22,873 nucleotides of DNA from Clostridiaceae bacterium (lineage in GTDB: Bacteria > Bacillota > Clostridia > Oscillospirales > Acutalibacteraceae), in the NCBI GenBank assembly GCA_016292455.1, contig JAEDIL010000016.1:1-22873 (forward strand), read 5' to 3'. Under the pieces are notes generated by a model, which was given only the letters and a program-made list of their open reading frames with translations, did no database searches and was not told the origin of the DNA. This document shows positions 14,659 to 21,777 of the stretch, piece by piece (the stretch's first letter is position 1; every line of letters starts with the position of its first letter). A program made the position numbers and the translations under genes.

Positions 14659-15738
14659 ATGAAATTTTTATCAAACGCAGAATATGACCTGATCTCACTC
14701 GGCGAAGTTATGCTGAGACTTGACCCCGGCGAAGGCAGGGTCAGAAACACCCGCTCTTTCAACGTCTGGGAGGGCGGCGGCGAATATAACGTTGCGAGAG
14801 CCCTTTCAAAAGCTTTCGGTAAAAAAACTGCCGTTGCAACGGCGCTTTGCAAAAACGATGTCGGCCTTCTCATTGAAGATCTCATTATGCAGGGCGGCGT
14901 TGACACCTCGCTCATACGCTGGGCGCCCTTTGACAGAATAGGCAAGGAAAGCCGCAACGGGCTGAACTTCGTTGAGCGCGGCTTCGGTCTGCGCCCGGCA
15001 AGGAGCACTTCTGACAGAGGACACACCGCCGTTTCGCAGCTTTCGGAGGGTGATTTCGACTGGGATGCGATTTTTTCAAAAGGTGTCCGCGTTTTCCACA
15101 CAGGCGGAATCTTCTGCGCCCTTTCCGGCAGCACATCGGCTCTCGCGCTTGAAGCGGTAAAAAAAGCAAAGGAATACGGCGCAGTTGTTTCCTTTGACTT
15201 CAACTTCCGTCCCTCGCTCTGGGCTTGCCTTGAAAACGGCGACAGTGTCAGGGAAAACATCCGTGAAATTCTCCGCTATACAGATATTCTTTTCGGCAAT
15301 GAGTTTGATTTCGTGAAAATACTCGGCTTTGAAAGCGAACCCGGAGCTGACCTTGACGTACATGACGACGAGCGCTACCTGCGCTTCATGAACCGCGCCC
15401 AAAAGGAATTTCCGAACCTGAAACTCATTGCAACAACAGTCCGGACGGTTCATTCCGCTTCGCAGAACAGCCTGCGCGCAGTCTGCGTTGAAAACGGAAG
15501 CCTTTTGAAAACCTCCTGCTTTGAAAAGCTTGATGTCCTTGACCGAATCGGCAGCGGCGACAGCTTCGCTTCGGGTCTGCTTTATTCCCTGCTTTGCGGC
15601 AAGGATACAGAATACGCGCTCCTCTTTGCGCTTGCCCACGCCGCCTTTGCCATGACAACCCCCGGAGATACTTCAATGGCAACAACTCAGGACATTGAGA
15701 ACATTGTCAGCAAAAAAACAGCAAAGGTTGTGAGATAA
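14659..15738 (+). CDS. kdgK: PfkB-family sugar kinase, 2-keto-3-deoxygluconate kinase-like
   Basis: Ribokinase/PfkB kinase (359 aa) that most likely phosphorylates KDG to KDPG. The GGGEYNVARAL substrate loop (39-49), FDFNFRPSLW (179-188) and the anion-hole motif DRIGSGDSFASG (295-306) with catalytic Asp301 are present. The unusual middle segment RNGLNFVERGFGLRPA (99-114) followed by SDRGHTAVSQL recalls a subgroup usually annotated as KDG kinase. A ribosome binding site, AAGGGAAAG, lies close to the ATG, 11 bp after the permease stop. UxuA in the same operon produces KDG, supporting the role. It overlaps nothing, but the aldolase start is only 1 bp after its stop, so the two are coupled. The sugar specificity is inferred from context. 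Confidence 0.8.
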   Translation: MKFLSNAEYDLISLGEVMLRLDPGEGRVRNTRSFNVWEGGGEYNVARALSKAFGKKTAVATALCKNDVGLLIEDLIMQGGVDTSLIRWAPFDRIGKESRNGLNFVERGFGLRPARSTSDRGHTAVSQLSEGDFDWDAIFSKGVRVFHTGGIFCALSGSTSALALEAVKKAKEYGAVVSFDFNFRPSLWACLENGDSVRENIREILRYTDILFGNEFDFVKILGFESEPGADLDVHDDERYLRFMNRAQKEFPNLKLIATTVRTVHSASQNSLRAVCVENGSLLKTSCFEKLDVLDRIGSGDSFASGLLYSLLCGKDTEYALLFALAHAAFAMTTPGDTSMATTQDIENIVSKKTAKVVR

Positions 15739-15739
15739 A

Positions 15740-16600
15740 ATGTTAGTCAATATGAAAGACCTGCTTCTCGACGCGCAAAAGAGAAATTACGCCGTCGGCT
15801 CGTTCAGCGTTGCAAACATGGAAATGGTGCTCGGCGTGATAAAAGCTGCCGAGGAAACAAGCTCTCCGATAATTCTGCAAATTGCCGAAGTCAGGCTCAA
15901 CCATTCCCCTCTCGCGCTCATCGGACCGCTGATGGTTGCCGCAGCCGAAGAAGCCGCAGTGCCCGTTGCGGTTCACCTTGACCACGGGAAAACCCCGGGC
16001 TGCATTGAGCAGGCACTTGAAATCGGCTTCACATCGGTAATGTTTGACGGCTCCCACCTTCCGGTTGAAGAGAACATTAAAATTACAAAAGGCGTTGTCG
16101 AAGCCGCAAAGGAATACGGCGCGGCGGTCGAAGCGGAAATCGGCTGCGTCGGCGGAAGTGAGGACGGAAGCGAGGATATTGCAATCAACTGCACCTCGCC
16201 CGGGCAGGCAAAGCTTTTTGCCGAAGAAACCGGCGTTGACGCACTCGCAATTGCAATCGGTAACGCTCACGGAAACTACAAGGAAACGCCTCACCTGCGG
16301 TTTGACATTCTTGAAAAAGTTCACTCTCTTGTTTCGGTTCCGCTCGTTCTCCACGGAGGAACAGGAATCAGCGAAGAGGACTTTATCCGCTGCCGCCGGA
16401 ACGGAATCAAAAAAATCAACATTGCAACTGCAACCTTTGACAGCGTCGAATCCTCCGTACGCGAAAGCTATGAAAGCGGAAAAATCGGCGGATATTATGA
16501 CCTGCATCAGGCCGAAATTGAGGGCGCTTACCGCAATGCAAAAAAACACATGGAAATCTTTGACTCAGTCGGAAAGGCCGAGGAAATAGAAATATTTTAA
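15740..16600 (+). CDS. Class II ketose-bisphosphate aldolase (FbaA/GatY/IolJ family)
   Basis: Zinc-dependent aldolase of 286 aa that cleaves a phosphorylated ketose to dihydroxyacetone phosphate and an aldehyde. The catalytic and metal residues are visible: Asp81 and His82 in VHLDHGKTP, Glu133 in AEIG, His177 in GNAHGNYK, and His205 in VLHGGTGIS. The phosphate-binding NIATATF segment follows. Known members cut fructose-1,6-bisphosphate, tagatose-1,6-bisphosphate or 6-phospho-5-dehydro-2-deoxygluconate (IolJ). With an IolC-like kinase 14 bp downstream, the IolJ role is the best guess. It is unlikely to cleave KDPG, which gives pyruvate, not DHAP. The ATG follows the kinase stop by one base and uses the end of that gene for its ribosome binding site. 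Confidence 0.88.
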   Translation: MLVNMKDLLLDAQKRNYAVGSFSVANMEMVLGVIKAAEETSSPIILQIAEVRLNHSPLALIGPLMVAAAEEAAVPVAVHLDHGKTPGCIEQALEIGFTSVMFDGSHLPVEENIKITKGVVEAAKEYGAAVEAEIGCVGGSEDGSEDIAINCTSPGQAKLFAEETGVDALAIAIGNAHGNYKETPHLRFDILEKVHSLVSVPLVLHGGTGISEEDFIRCRRNGIKKINIATATFDSVESSVRESYESGKIGGYYDLHQAEIEGAYRNAKKHMEIFDSVGKAEEIEIF

Positions 16601-16614
16601 AGGAGAGACTCAAC

Positions 16615-17631
16615 ATGAAATACGTTGAATTTGACGAAAACCGACCCCTTGACGTTATCCCCATAGGCAGGATTGCAATTGATTTTAACCCCACCGACAT
16701 GAACCGCCCGCTTTCGGAAAGCTGCAATTTTAACAAGTATGTCGGCGGCTCACCGGCAAATATAGCCGTTGGCCTTGCAAGACTCGGCAAAAAGGTCGGC
16801 TTCATCGGCAAGGTTTCCGATGACCAGCACGGCGACTTTGTTGTTGACTACTTCAAAAAGGACGGAATCGATACTTCCAACATTGTCCGCGCAAAGAACG
16901 GCGAAAAAATAGGTCTTACTTTCACCGAAATCAAAAGCCCCACGGAAAGCAGTATCCTTATGTATCGCGACGGCATTGCTGACCTTATGCTTGAACCCGG
17001 TGAAGTCAGCGAAGACTACATAAAGAGCGCAAAAGCCATTGTTATTTCCGGCACCGCGCTTTCTCAGTCTCCGTCAAGAGAGGCCGTTCTCAAAGCAATG
17101 ATGCTCGCAAAAAAGAACAATACAGTTGTCATTTTTGACATTGACTACCGTCCCTACACCTGGAAAAACGCCGATGAAATTTCCGTCTACTATTCAATGG
17201 TTGCACAGAACAGCGACATTATTCTCGGCTCTCGCGAGGAATATGACCTCACCGAAGCAATTATGGGCGTTTGCAAAACCGACGAGGAAAGCGCAAGGCG
17301 CTGGCACTCATACGGGGCAAAAATCGTCATCATCAAGCACGGAAAAGACGGCTCCACCGCCTATACCAATGACGGAAAAAGCTATTCAATCAAGCCCTTC
17401 CCCGTCAAGGCCATGAAAGGCTTCGGCGGCGGCGACGGCTACGCCTCTGCTTTCATCCGCTGCCTGCTCGAAGGCTGGGAGATGATTGATGCGCTTGAAT
17501 TCGGAACCGCTTCCGCTTCAATGCTCATCTCCGCACACAGCTGCTCGGCAGCAATGCCGACTGTTGAAGCCGTTGAAGCATTCATCAAGGAAGAAAAAGA
17601 GCTTTACGGCGAAATGGTGGCAAGAGTGTAA
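16615..17631 (+). CDS. iolC: PfkB-family kinase, 5-dehydro-2-deoxygluconokinase-like
   Basis: A 338-aa ribokinase-family enzyme. IolC phosphorylates 5-dehydro-2-deoxy-D-gluconate, an intermediate of myo-inositol breakdown, to the substrate of an IolJ aldolase. The opening LDVIPIGRIAIDFNPTDMNR, the KYVGGSPANIAVGLARLG loop (41-58), FDIDYRPYTW (174-183) and the anion-hole segment GFGGGDGYASAF (269-280) with catalytic Asp274 fit IolC closely. AAGGAGAG precedes the ATG. None of iolB, iolD, iolE or iolG is in the window, so inositol catabolism would be incomplete here. The substrate could be a related deoxy-keto sugar acid. No clear terminator follows, so transcription may continue into the two small genes. 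Confidence 0.87.
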   Translation: MKYVEFDENRPLDVIPIGRIAIDFNPTDMNRPLSESCNFNKYVGGSPANIAVGLARLGKKVGFIGKVSDDQHGDFVVDYFKKDGIDTSNIVRAKNGEKIGLTFTEIKSPTESSILMYRDGIADLMLEPGEVSEDYIKSAKAIVISGTALSQSPSREAVLKAMMLAKKNNTVVIFDIDYRPYTWKNADEISVYYSMVAQNSDIILGSREEYDLTEAIMGVCKTDEESARRWHSYGAKIVIIKHGKDGSTAYTNDGKSYSIKPFPVKAMKGFGGGDGYASAFIRCLLEGWEMIDALEFGTASASMLISAHSCSAAMPTVEAVEAFIKEEKELYGEMVARV

Positions 17632-17704
17632 GCAAAAGGAATTGATGCCGTGGATTCTCTGACATTCTTTTAATCATACGAGATTACAAAAAGGAGTAAT
17701 CGCA

Positions 17705-17896
17705 ATGCCCATACTGATATTATCAGGAATAGCCGTTATATGCGGTGTAATATGTTTCAAGGAATCAACCGAAAAAACAGCACCGCCAATGAGCCATAAC
17801 CAACGAGAGCAAATGATATCCGAAATGATTGGTAAATCCAAAAAGGAATGTCGGAAAATCCTGAAAAAGTACAACGGTGGATGGCTGTACAGATAA
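17705..17896 (+). CDS. Small membrane protein 1 (63 aa)
   Basis: Not recognised. One N-terminal hydrophobic helix (PILILSGIAVICGVIC, residues 2-17) is followed by a polar, basic cytoplasmic part with SKKECRKILKKYNGG. AAGGAG is 8 bases before the ATG. It ends in TAA that overlaps the AAGGAG of the next small gene, so the pair is probably translated together. It lies 73 bp after iolC without an obvious promoter or terminator between, but the base composition is more AT-rich than the operon, so it may be a separate unit. The two small proteins share a layout: helix, a short linker with a TAPP or TPPAPP motif, and a charged helical end with a basic C-terminus. Confidence 0.68.
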   Translation: MPILILSGIAVICGVICFKESTEKTAPPMSHNQREQMISEMIGKSKKECRKILKKYNGGWLYR

Positions 17897-17908
17897 GGAG
17901 TTGATTTT

Positions 17909-18085
17909 ATATATCTTGCAATTACAATTGTTATTCTTTTGGTATTGGCTGTATATGCAATAATTAAAAAGATGACGCCTCCGGCACCACCGATTGAGGA
18001 TATGGAAGAACACTTGAAAATCATTCAGAGTTTACCGAATCAAAAAGCAAGGCAACAATACTTGAAGAACATCAGGAAAAAATAA
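17909..18085 (+). CDS. Small membrane protein 2 (58 aa) with apparent ATA start
   Basis: This frame reads (M)YLAITIVILLVLAVYAIIKK, then TPPAPPIEDMEEHLKIIQ and a basic end KARQQYLKNIRKK. It has a single membrane helix and a charged tail, like its upstream neighbour. AAGGAG at 17895-17900 lies 8 bases before ATA at 17909, and there is no ATG, GTG or TTG at a usable distance before the helix; the first TTG, at 17939, would remove half of it. Either ATA is the initiator, or an ATG was lost, or there is a sequencing error. The strong hydrophobic-then-charged pattern and the tight spacing make chance unlikely. Function unknown. Confidence 0.5.
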   Translation: MYLAITIVILLVLAVYAIIKKMTPPAPPIEDMEEHLKIIQSLPNQKARQQYLKNIRKK

Positions 18086-18456
18086 CCGCAACGATTTTTT
18101 CTTATACAGTCAGAAGCCGGATTTGTTTCGGCTTGCTCTGTAAATCACAGCTGAAAGAAGAGGGTTCCCGACAGGCTTCAATCTTGTAAACTGTCAGGAA
18201 CTCCTGCTGTCTGCCGAGCTTTTATATCGGCATTTGCTTTCAGGCATATTTCATTCCTCCGTTTCTGCCCTATGGCTCAGATTATGTACTTGGAGGAAAT
18301 CGAAAAGTGCAAATGTATGAGGAAAGAAATTATGTTTTTCTTATTCAGTTTATTCCCTGAAATTCATCTTTGTTGTTTCCGACAGAATTACATTTCTGTT
18401 GGCTAAATCGCAAAAATTGCTTGAAGCTGCGAGATAATTGAACGCTTTACAAAATG
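18086..18456. other. Gene-free region with several hairpins
   Basis: No convincing gene was found in 371 bases. Three hairpins stand out: AAGCCG-N9-CGGCTT (18114-18134), GTTCCCGACAG with CTGTCAGGAAC (18164-18201), and GCCGA-N9-TCGGC (18213-18231). On the minus strand a 17-codon frame (18194-18247) has GGAGG 8 bases before its ATG, and its stop falls in the middle hairpin, which is followed by CCTCTTCTTTC. This looks like a leader-peptide and attenuator layout, but no gene lies downstream on that strand. A 40-codon plus-strand frame near 18285 lacks a spaced ribosome binding site. Confidence 0.35.
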
Positions 18457-18518
18457 ACCTCCTTGTATTTGGTAATACCATTTTACAAGGAGGTCTTTGT
18501 TTTGTTGGATGTGCGGAT
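18457..18518. repeat. Palindromic repeat, copy 1
   Basis: A 38-base core (18457-18494) folds as ACCTCCTTGTA / TACAAGGAGGT (11 bp) around an inner TGGTA-a-TACCA. A T-rich tail with TTTTGTTG and CGGAT follows. The identical 38-base core occurs again at 19973-20010 in the same orientation, and the tail matches there with a few substitutions. It sits 25 bases past the stop of the ATPase gene. Both strands present AAGGAGGT, the ribosome-binding consensus. Confidence 0.9.
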
Positions 18519-18519
18519 A

Positions 18520-19869
18520 TTAAAACTTGGTGTTTTTATCCTTTGAATCGGCACTAAAGAACATAATATAATAAATCGGGATATAGGTTATCTTGCCGTT
18601 TTGTGTTACATTTCTTTCATTTGAAACAACAAAAGCTTTCTTGATGTGATAATCTTCGTTATTGACAAAAGTGTTCAACGCACTGTGCACCGTATAGTCC
18701 TTGCCGGACTTTACTTCAATCGGCACGGCGGAAAGGCTGTCATAATCATCAATAAGATAATCCACTTCGCCTTTGCTTCTGTTGTCGTAATAGAAAAGCT
18801 TATGACCGTGTGCAATCAGCTCACTTGCAACCGCCGTTTCATAAACAGAGCCGAGATTTATGCTTCTTTCATCGTCCAGAACAGCCCGGATATTGTTGCC
18901 GTAAAGAATACCGGTCAGGATGCCTACATCATTAAGATAGAGTTTCAGCAAATTCTTCCCTGTAGATTCAATCAGCGGAAATACAGGGTTTGAGATTGCC
19001 TTAACATTCAAAGCAATACCTGCACTGATAAGATAATCAAACTCATCGATGTAGTCGTTGAATATCTTGCCCTTTTTGTTTTCTATGCTTTGTGCTCTGA
19101 CACGCTTTTTTTTGTTCTCCATATTTGAGGGAATAAGGTCGTAAACCCGGCGGATTTTCAGTTTATTTTCTTCGTCATATTTAGAAGCGTCTGCACCATA
19201 ATAATCGTGAATTTCATTTTGAATTTCACGGACAGCCTGAATGTTTTTCGTTTCAATATAGGAATTGACAGCATCCGGAAGTCCGCCCACAAGCAGGAAT
19301 TTGCGGAACATATCCATCATCTTGTTGTGCATCGGCTCGTCAAGAGCTTCAAGGCGTTCAAATTTTTTCCTCATTGAGGAAAGTACAATATCGTTCATTC
19401 CGTTGGCATAAAGAAATTCTTCAAAATCCAACGGAAACATTCTGACCTTGCGAATACTGCCCATAGGGATAGAAGTCGTCTGAGAAAGTGTAACGCCGAG
19501 AAGTGACCCGCTAGCAATATAGGTAAACTTGTTATCCTGTGACAAAAATTTGAGCATCGTGAGCAGATGAGGGTAAACCTGAATCTCATCAATAAAAATC
19601 AAGGTGTTTCCCTTTTTTCTCATCTTATCGCCTGCAAGCATACTGACCTGAAGATAAAAATCTTCCACTGTTTTCGTATTCGCAAAGAGGCGGTCTCCTT
19701 CAAAATCCTCAACCATATTCAGCTCGATAAAATTTTCAAAAAGTTTTTTACCTGTGTGACGGATTATATAGGTTTTGCCAACCTGTCGGGCTCCGTCAAT
19801 CAAAAGAATTTTTTTAGAGTCAGACGTCAAGTGCTCTTCAATAACCGATTCTATTTTTCGAAACAACAT
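18520..19869 (-). CDS. AAA ATPase with DUF4143-type, PD-(D/E)XK-like C-terminus
   Basis: A 449-aa protein of the large, poorly understood archaeal-type ATPase/DUF4143 family. Walker A GARQVGKT (26-33), Walker B LIFIDEIQ (90-97), the sensor-like ASGSLLG (119-125) and MFPLDFEEFL (144-153) form the ATPase. The C-terminal part has Glu345, then GEVDYLI (367-373) with Asp370, and PIEVKSGK (383-390), Glu385-x-Lys387, in the order of a PD-(D/E)XK nuclease core. Start set at 19869, where GGGGGC lies upstream and the leader from the promoter at 19901-19929 is about 25 nt. The frame reaching 19929 would overlap the -35 box. It is monocistronic, AT-rich relative to the left genes, and bracketed by the repeats at 18457 and 19973, suggesting acquisition. 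Biochemical role unknown; defence or DNA processing is a guess. Confidence 0.9.
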   Translation of the reverse strand: MLFRKIESVIEEHLTSDSKKILLIDGARQVGKTYIIRHTGKKLFENFIELNMVEDFEGDRLFANTKTVEDFYLQVSMLAGDKMRKKGNTLIFIDEIQVYPHLLTMLKFLSQDNKFTYIASGSLLGVTLSQTTSIPMGSIRKVRMFPLDFEEFLYANGMNDIVLSSMRKKFERLEALDEPMHNKMMDMFRKFLLVGGLPDAVNSYIETKNIQAVREIQNEIHDYYGADASKYDEENKLKIRRVYDLIPSNMENKKKRVRAQSIENKKGKIFNDYIDEFDYLISAGIALNVKAISNPVFPLIESTGKNLLKLYLNDVGILTGILYGNNIRAVLDDERSINLGSVYETAVASELIAHGHKLFYYDNRSKGEVDYLIDDYDSLSAVPIEVKSGKDYTVHSALNTFVNNEDYHIKKAFVVSNERNVTQNGKITYIPIYYIMFFSADSKDKNTKF

Positions 19870-19885
19870 ATAAAACGCCCCCTTA

Positions 19886-19962
19886 TGACTTTTCAAATGA
19901 ATTATAGCACAAATAGTCTGACTTTTCAATAAGATTTATTCGAAATTTTTATGACTTTTCAA
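19886..19962 (-). promoter_or_regulatory. Three 11-bp direct repeats at the ATPase promoter
   Basis: TTGAAAAGTCA (minus strand) occurs exactly three times, at 19886-19896, 19919-19929 and 19952-19962, with start-to-start spacing of 33 bases each. The middle copy contains the -35 box, the first covers the predicted start of transcription, and the third lies upstream. Two copies continue as TAA. This is an operator-like array, placed for repression, possibly by the ATPase itself. Confidence 0.75.
19901..19929 (-). promoter_or_regulatory. Promoter of the ATPase gene
   Basis: Minus-strand -35 TTGAAA (19924-19929), 17-base spacer, perfect -10 TATAAT (19901-19906). It overlaps the repeat array. 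Confidence 0.85.
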
Positions 19963-19972
19963 ACAAGTCGAA

Positions 19973-20045
19973 ACCTCCTTGTATTTGGTAATACCATTTT
20001 ACAAGGAGGTTTGTGTTTTGTTGAATGTACGGATTTGAAATCCGT
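19973..20045. repeat. Palindromic repeat, copy 2
   Basis: The same 38-base hairpin core as at 18457-18494 (here 19973-20010), in the same orientation. The similar tail runs through TTTTGTTG and CGGAT to about 20034. The tail then enters a further 17-bp palindrome, ACGGATTTGAAATCCGT (20029-20045), which copy 1 lacks. It lies between the AraC gene's 3' end and the ATPase promoter. Confidence 0.9.
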
Positions 20046-20081
20046 CTTTCACCAGGTAGTCGCCTACTGTTTTCGATTCCT

Positions 20082-20963
20082 TTACTCGGCTTTTTCATTC
20101 ACTGCGATCCAGATCTCACACTGATAATTCGGATCGGAAGTGTCTTCGGACGCATATACCTCAAACTCTATATTTTCGGCATATTCGTACTGTGTGCTTT
20201 GTGGGAAAAATTCTGTTACGATTCTGTGATAGGTTTCAATAAAAGCGTCAGGCATTTTCCCTTTGCTTGTGAACACCGCGTAGGTATGTGCCGGAATCGT
20301 TACAATCTCCAAATCATCGTCAACTTTTCTGCCGTCATACTCGACACCGATACCGTAAGGAAACTGCTTTGCATCGAGTTCAGACGAAAAGCAGATTCCG
20401 AGCAAACCTTTCATAACCGGTTTTTCCGGCATACAGGCAATCAGTCTGCCCATTGTTCCGTCTGCGCCATACTCCTGCCACATTGCTGTAATGTCCTGAG
20501 TCGCATTTGCCGACTGCGGTTTCCCGACTCTTTTTCTTTTGCAAACAACCTGAAATGCATCTCTTTTTTCAATTCTGTAATCCATTTTGCTGCCTCCTGT
20601 TAAGGTTAGTTTTACAGACAGAGGAGTAAAGATTCTGACCTTGCCGCCGTGCTTTGCTTCGCTCGGTGCAATGCCGTGAAATCGGGTAAAGGCACGGGAA
20701 AAACTCTCCGGTGAATCATATCCGTACTTCATCGCAATATCAATGATTTTTGCGTTTCCCTTGGACAGCTCTTCTCCCGAAAGAGAAAGCCTGCGCATAC
20801 GGATATAATCTCCGAGCGAAAAACCACACAAAATACCAAATACTCTTTGAAAGTGAAAAGAAGATGCGTATGCCTGCTTTGCCACCTCTTCAAAATCAAT
20901 TTCTTCAATAATATTCGCTTCCACATAATCGATCGCTCTTTGAATGCCTTGTATCCAATTCAT
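20082..20963 (-). CDS. AraC-family regulator with GyrI-like effector domain
   Basis: A 293-aa transcription regulator. Residues 1-105 hold two helix-turn-helix motifs of the AraC type, including FHFQRVFGILCGFSLGDYIR (36-55) and the conserved GYDSPESFSRAFTRFHGIAPSE (81-102). Residues from about 125 form a GyrI-like small-molecule binding domain (MDYRIEKRDAFQVVCKRKRVG start), the arrangement of Rob and related multidrug or stress sensors. AGGGAG lies 8 bases before the ATG at 20963. It is in the same orientation as the DUF1349 and nitrilase genes but 131 bp behind them, with its own candidate operator at 21004-21030. The ligand is unknown. Confidence 0.93.
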   Translation of the reverse strand: MNWIQGIQRAIDYVEANIIEEIDFEEVAKQAYASSFHFQRVFGILCGFSLGDYIRMRRLSLSGEELSKGNAKIIDIAMKYGYDSPESFSRAFTRFHGIAPSEAKHGGKVRIFTPLSVKLTLTGGSKMDYRIEKRDAFQVVCKRKRVGKPQSANATQDITAMWQEYGADGTMGRLIACMPEKPVMKGLLGICFSSELDAKQFPYGIGVEYDGRKVDDDLEIVTIPAHTYAVFTSKGKMPDAFIETYHRIVTEFFPQSTQYEYAENIEFEVYASEDTSDPNYQCEIWIAVNEKAE

Positions 20964-21003
20964 TTTCTCACTCCCTTTCTGTGATTACATTCTATCAAAA
21001 AAC

Positions 21004-21030
21004 GAGTGCTGTTTCCTGATTTTGAGTGCT
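21004..21030. promoter_or_regulatory. Candidate operator of the AraC regulator
   Basis: GAGTGCT occurs twice (21004-21010 and 21024-21030) as direct repeats 20 bases apart start to start. That is close to two helical turns, the arrangement typical of AraC-family sites. It lies 41 bases upstream of the regulator's start codon. A weak -10 (TAGAAT, minus strand) lies between it and the gene. Autoregulation is inferred. Confidence 0.45.
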
Positions 21031-21094
21031 GCCGGATGCTATGAAATCAATCTCAGACTTTTATACCACTCACCATAATAAACGGAAGTTGTTA

Positions 21095-21700
21095 TTATGA
21101 ATCAGGCTGTTGCCCATCGTGAGCCAACCACTTACATTCTGTAATTTCCATATTTGTAAATGTTGCTTTAAACGATGAATCCTCCGGACTGCACGCATAA
21201 ATGCCAAAGCGAATGGTGCCATCGCCATTCCACATATGACACACACGCATTTGTTTAAACACAATTCCGTCTTCTGAACATTCAATACAGTAATCATCTT
21301 CCCGACGGCTCAATCTGTACCACATTGATTTTATACCGGTATCAATTTCCGTGGTCGCCCAATCTGAATATCCATTGTTCGTTACAACACTTCCAAGGTG
21401 CTGAAATCTTTCATTTTCATATTCAACAGAACCTTTGAGCCAATTTTCACTGTCAAGATACATTACTACGCCACACTGGTCAAATCTGTGCTTACTTTCA
21501 AATTCGGTTTTTACAGTAAAGGAAAAGAATTTGTCGCTTGTTTCTATCTGTAACACCGGTGCATTGTCATTTCTAAAATGATAATAAGTTCTCTGCCACA
21601 AATCTGTGTGTGGATTTGTCAGGACTTCTATTTTGTCAGAAGCAATTAAACAATCTTTTGGTTTTCTGGTCCATTCTAACTTATTTACATCAAATTTCAT
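21095..21700 (-). CDS. DUF1349 protein (concanavalin-like beta-sandwich)
   Basis: A 201-aa protein of the DUF1349 / 'regulation of enolase protein 1' family. The expected pattern is present: DQCGVVMYLDSENWLKGSVEY (74-94), WYRLSRREDDYCIECSEDG (127-145) and RFGIYACSPE (164-173). These form a concanavalin/laminin-G-like jelly roll. There is no signal peptide, so it is cytosolic. GAGGTG precedes the ATG at 21700. It lies 77 bp behind the nitrilase on the same strand and is probably co-transcribed from the promoter at 22742. The molecular function of the family is unclear; carbohydrate binding is suggested by the fold only. Confidence 0.88.
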   Translation of the reverse strand: MKFDVNKLEWTRKPKDCLIASDKIEVLTNPHTDLWQRTYYHFRNDNAPVLQIETSDKFFSFTVKTEFESKHRFDQCGVVMYLDSENWLKGSVEYENERFQHLGSVVTNNGYSDWATTEIDTGIKSMWYRLSRREDDYCIECSEDGIVFKQMRVCHMWNGDGTIRFGIYACSPEDSSFKATFTNMEITECKWLAHDGQQPDS

Positions 21701-21721
21701 ACTGTTTTCACCTCGTCAAAT

Positions 21722-21762
21722 TCCCGGTTTCTCCGGTTCCGAAAACCGGAATTAAGCCGGGA
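21722..21762. other. Intercistronic GC-rich hairpin
   Basis: CCGGTTCCGAAAACCGG (21733-21749) forms a short hairpin nested inside TCCCGG (21722-21727) and CCGGGA (21757-21762). There is no T-tract on either side, so it is more likely an mRNA stability or processing element between the nitrilase and DUF1349 genes than a terminator. Confidence 0.45.
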
Positions 21763-21777
21763 CTAGTAATCGCTGAA

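Noticed and set aside
14631..15260. Long minus-strand open frame opposite the kinase gene
   Set aside because: It lies wholly antisense to a clearly conserved PfkB kinase and shows no start signal. The same holds for the long antisense frame 15743-16549 opposite the aldolase.
18194..18247. Minus-strand 17-codon frame with a good ribosome binding site followed by a hairpin, like a leader-peptide attenuator
   Set aside because: No gene follows on that strand, the peptide has no run of a regulatory amino acid, and such short frames arise by chance.
18285..18407. Plus-strand 40-codon frame in the intergenic region
   Set aside because: No properly spaced ribosome binding site, cysteine/phenylalanine-rich composition without pattern, and no neighbour in support.
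20046..20081. Possible tRNA-like fragment or att site near the end of the AraC gene
   Set aside because: No acceptor or T-arm pairing could be found, and the TTTTCGATTCC string does not match the T-loop consensus.
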